From an uncultured Clostridia bacterium (GTDB lineage Bacteria; Bacillota; Clostridia; Christensenellales; Aristaeellaceae): DNA of 6,505 nt. A model generated the notes under the pieces. That model was not told where the DNA came from. It saw only the letters and a list, made by a program, of their open reading frames with translations, and did not search any database. The stretch is from contig CAJFUU010000217.1 of the NCBI GenBank assembly GCA_904420265.1, positions 1 to 6,505 on the forward strand, written 5' to 3'. A program made the translations under genes and the position numbers. Shown here one piece after another: positions 6,281-6,505 of the stretch (position 1 is its first letter; every line of letters starts with the position of its first letter).

Positions 6281-6309
6281 ATTATAGCGAAGAAGCGCAG
6301 CGCTGTCAA
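6281..6309 (-). promoter_or_regulatory. Perfect-consensus sigma-A promoter of the DegV-family gene
   Basis: On the minus strand TTGACA (complement of 6304-6309), a 17-base spacer and TATAAT (complement of 6281-6286) match the consensus at all twelve positions. Transcription would start near 6274, giving a leader of about 50 bases. A promoter this strong usually needs a repressor or serves a constitutive gene; the palindrome cluster at 6329-6353 lies just upstream of its -35. Confidence 0.88.
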
Positions 6310-6328
6310 CCGCGCGCAGGAAAGGCCG

Positions 6329-6353
6329 GCTACAATGATTGTAGCGCTACAAT
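6329..6353. promoter_or_regulatory. Three-half-site palindrome cluster upstream of the DegV-family promoter
   Basis: GCTACAAT (6329-6336) is followed by one base, then ATTGTAGC (6338-6345) and again GCTACAAT (6346-6353). The last two form a perfect 16-base palindrome, and the first two form a second palindrome sharing the middle arm. This looks like an operator for a dimeric regulator. It starts 20 bases upstream of the DegV-family -35 and ends about 100 bases before the transposase start, so it could serve either. The binding protein is not identified. Confidence 0.5.
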
Positions 6354-6453
6354 ACATATTGGACAGGGGAAGGAAAAAGAAGCGAGACTTGAGAGCAGAA
6401 ATCTGTTATAGTTGAGATGCGAAAACAACAAACAGAAAGGAGCCTCAAGCCTC

Positions 6454-6505
6454 ATGAACAGTATAACACAAGATGCGCGATACCGCTACTCCATAATGCA
6501 ATATG
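6454..6505 (+). CDS. Probable transposase, N-terminal 17 codons only
   Basis: The window ends inside this gene. The visible peptide is MNSITQDARYRYSIMQY. It resembles, from memory, the start of helix-turn-helix DDE transposases/integrases common in Clostridia, which open with MNSITQD and an Arg/Tyr-rich first helix. The start is supported by AAAGGAG (6436-6442), 11 bases upstream, a slightly long gap. The stretch 6354-6505 is clearly richer in A and T than the rest of the window, which fits a transferred element. The left end of the insertion sequence must lie between the DegV-family promoter and this start, but I cannot place its terminal repeat without the other end. With so few residues, another kind of HTH protein is possible. 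Confidence 0.45.
   Translation, partial: MNSITQDARYRYSIMQY

Overview
The window looks like chromosomal DNA of a GC-rich, anaerobic, Gram-positive bacterium, most likely a gut-type Clostridia (Firmicutes/Bacillota). The reasons are an oxygen-sensitive glycyl radical enzyme with its activase, a DegV-family lipid-binding protein, strong GGAGG-type ribosome binding sites and near-consensus sigma-A promoters. The last base of evidence is a Firmicutes-like transposase start at the right edge. The genus cannot be determined from the sequence.

Layout. Positions 1-640 hold a decaying tandem repeat with a period of about 154 bases. It runs off the left edge, and I find no credible gene in it or in 641-908. 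Positions 919-1935 (minus strand) encode a LacI/GalR-family regulator. A near-perfect 18-base palindrome of LacI/GalR operator type lies across its stop codon (909-926). Positions 1936-2044 are a compact divergent promoter region in which the -35 boxes of the two opposing promoters overlap. Positions 2045-2935 (plus) encode a radical-SAM glycyl radical enzyme activase. By a 4-base ATGA overlap it is joined to 2932-4971 (plus), a glycyl radical enzyme of the pyruvate formate-lyase superfamily. A hairpin begins 10 bases after that stop codon and a second, stronger hairpin lies at 5267-5295. A DegV-family gene reads convergently (5355-6224, minus) from a perfect TTGACA-17-TATAAT promoter, with a three-half-site palindrome cluster just upstream. 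The right edge (6354-6505) is AT-richer and contains the first 17 codons of a probable transposase.

How the genes work together. The activase would use S-adenosylmethionine and a [4Fe-4S] cluster to place a radical on Gly655 of its partner, which passes it to Cys344 for substrate chemistry. The LacI-type protein, transcribed divergently, probably represses this two-gene operon until a small ligand, likely sugar-like, is present. The enzyme is the most interesting item. Its active-site cysteine loop reads ACWE instead of the usual GCVE (eliminases, decarboxylases) or CC (pyruvate formate-lyase). Its radical loop reads RVWGW instead of RVxG(Y/F), and it is about 70-170 residues shorter than classical family members. 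It keeps the CxE glutamate typical of eliminases/dehydratases, but I recognise no characterised member with this combination. Its substrate is therefore unknown. DegV and the transposase look like unrelated neighbours.
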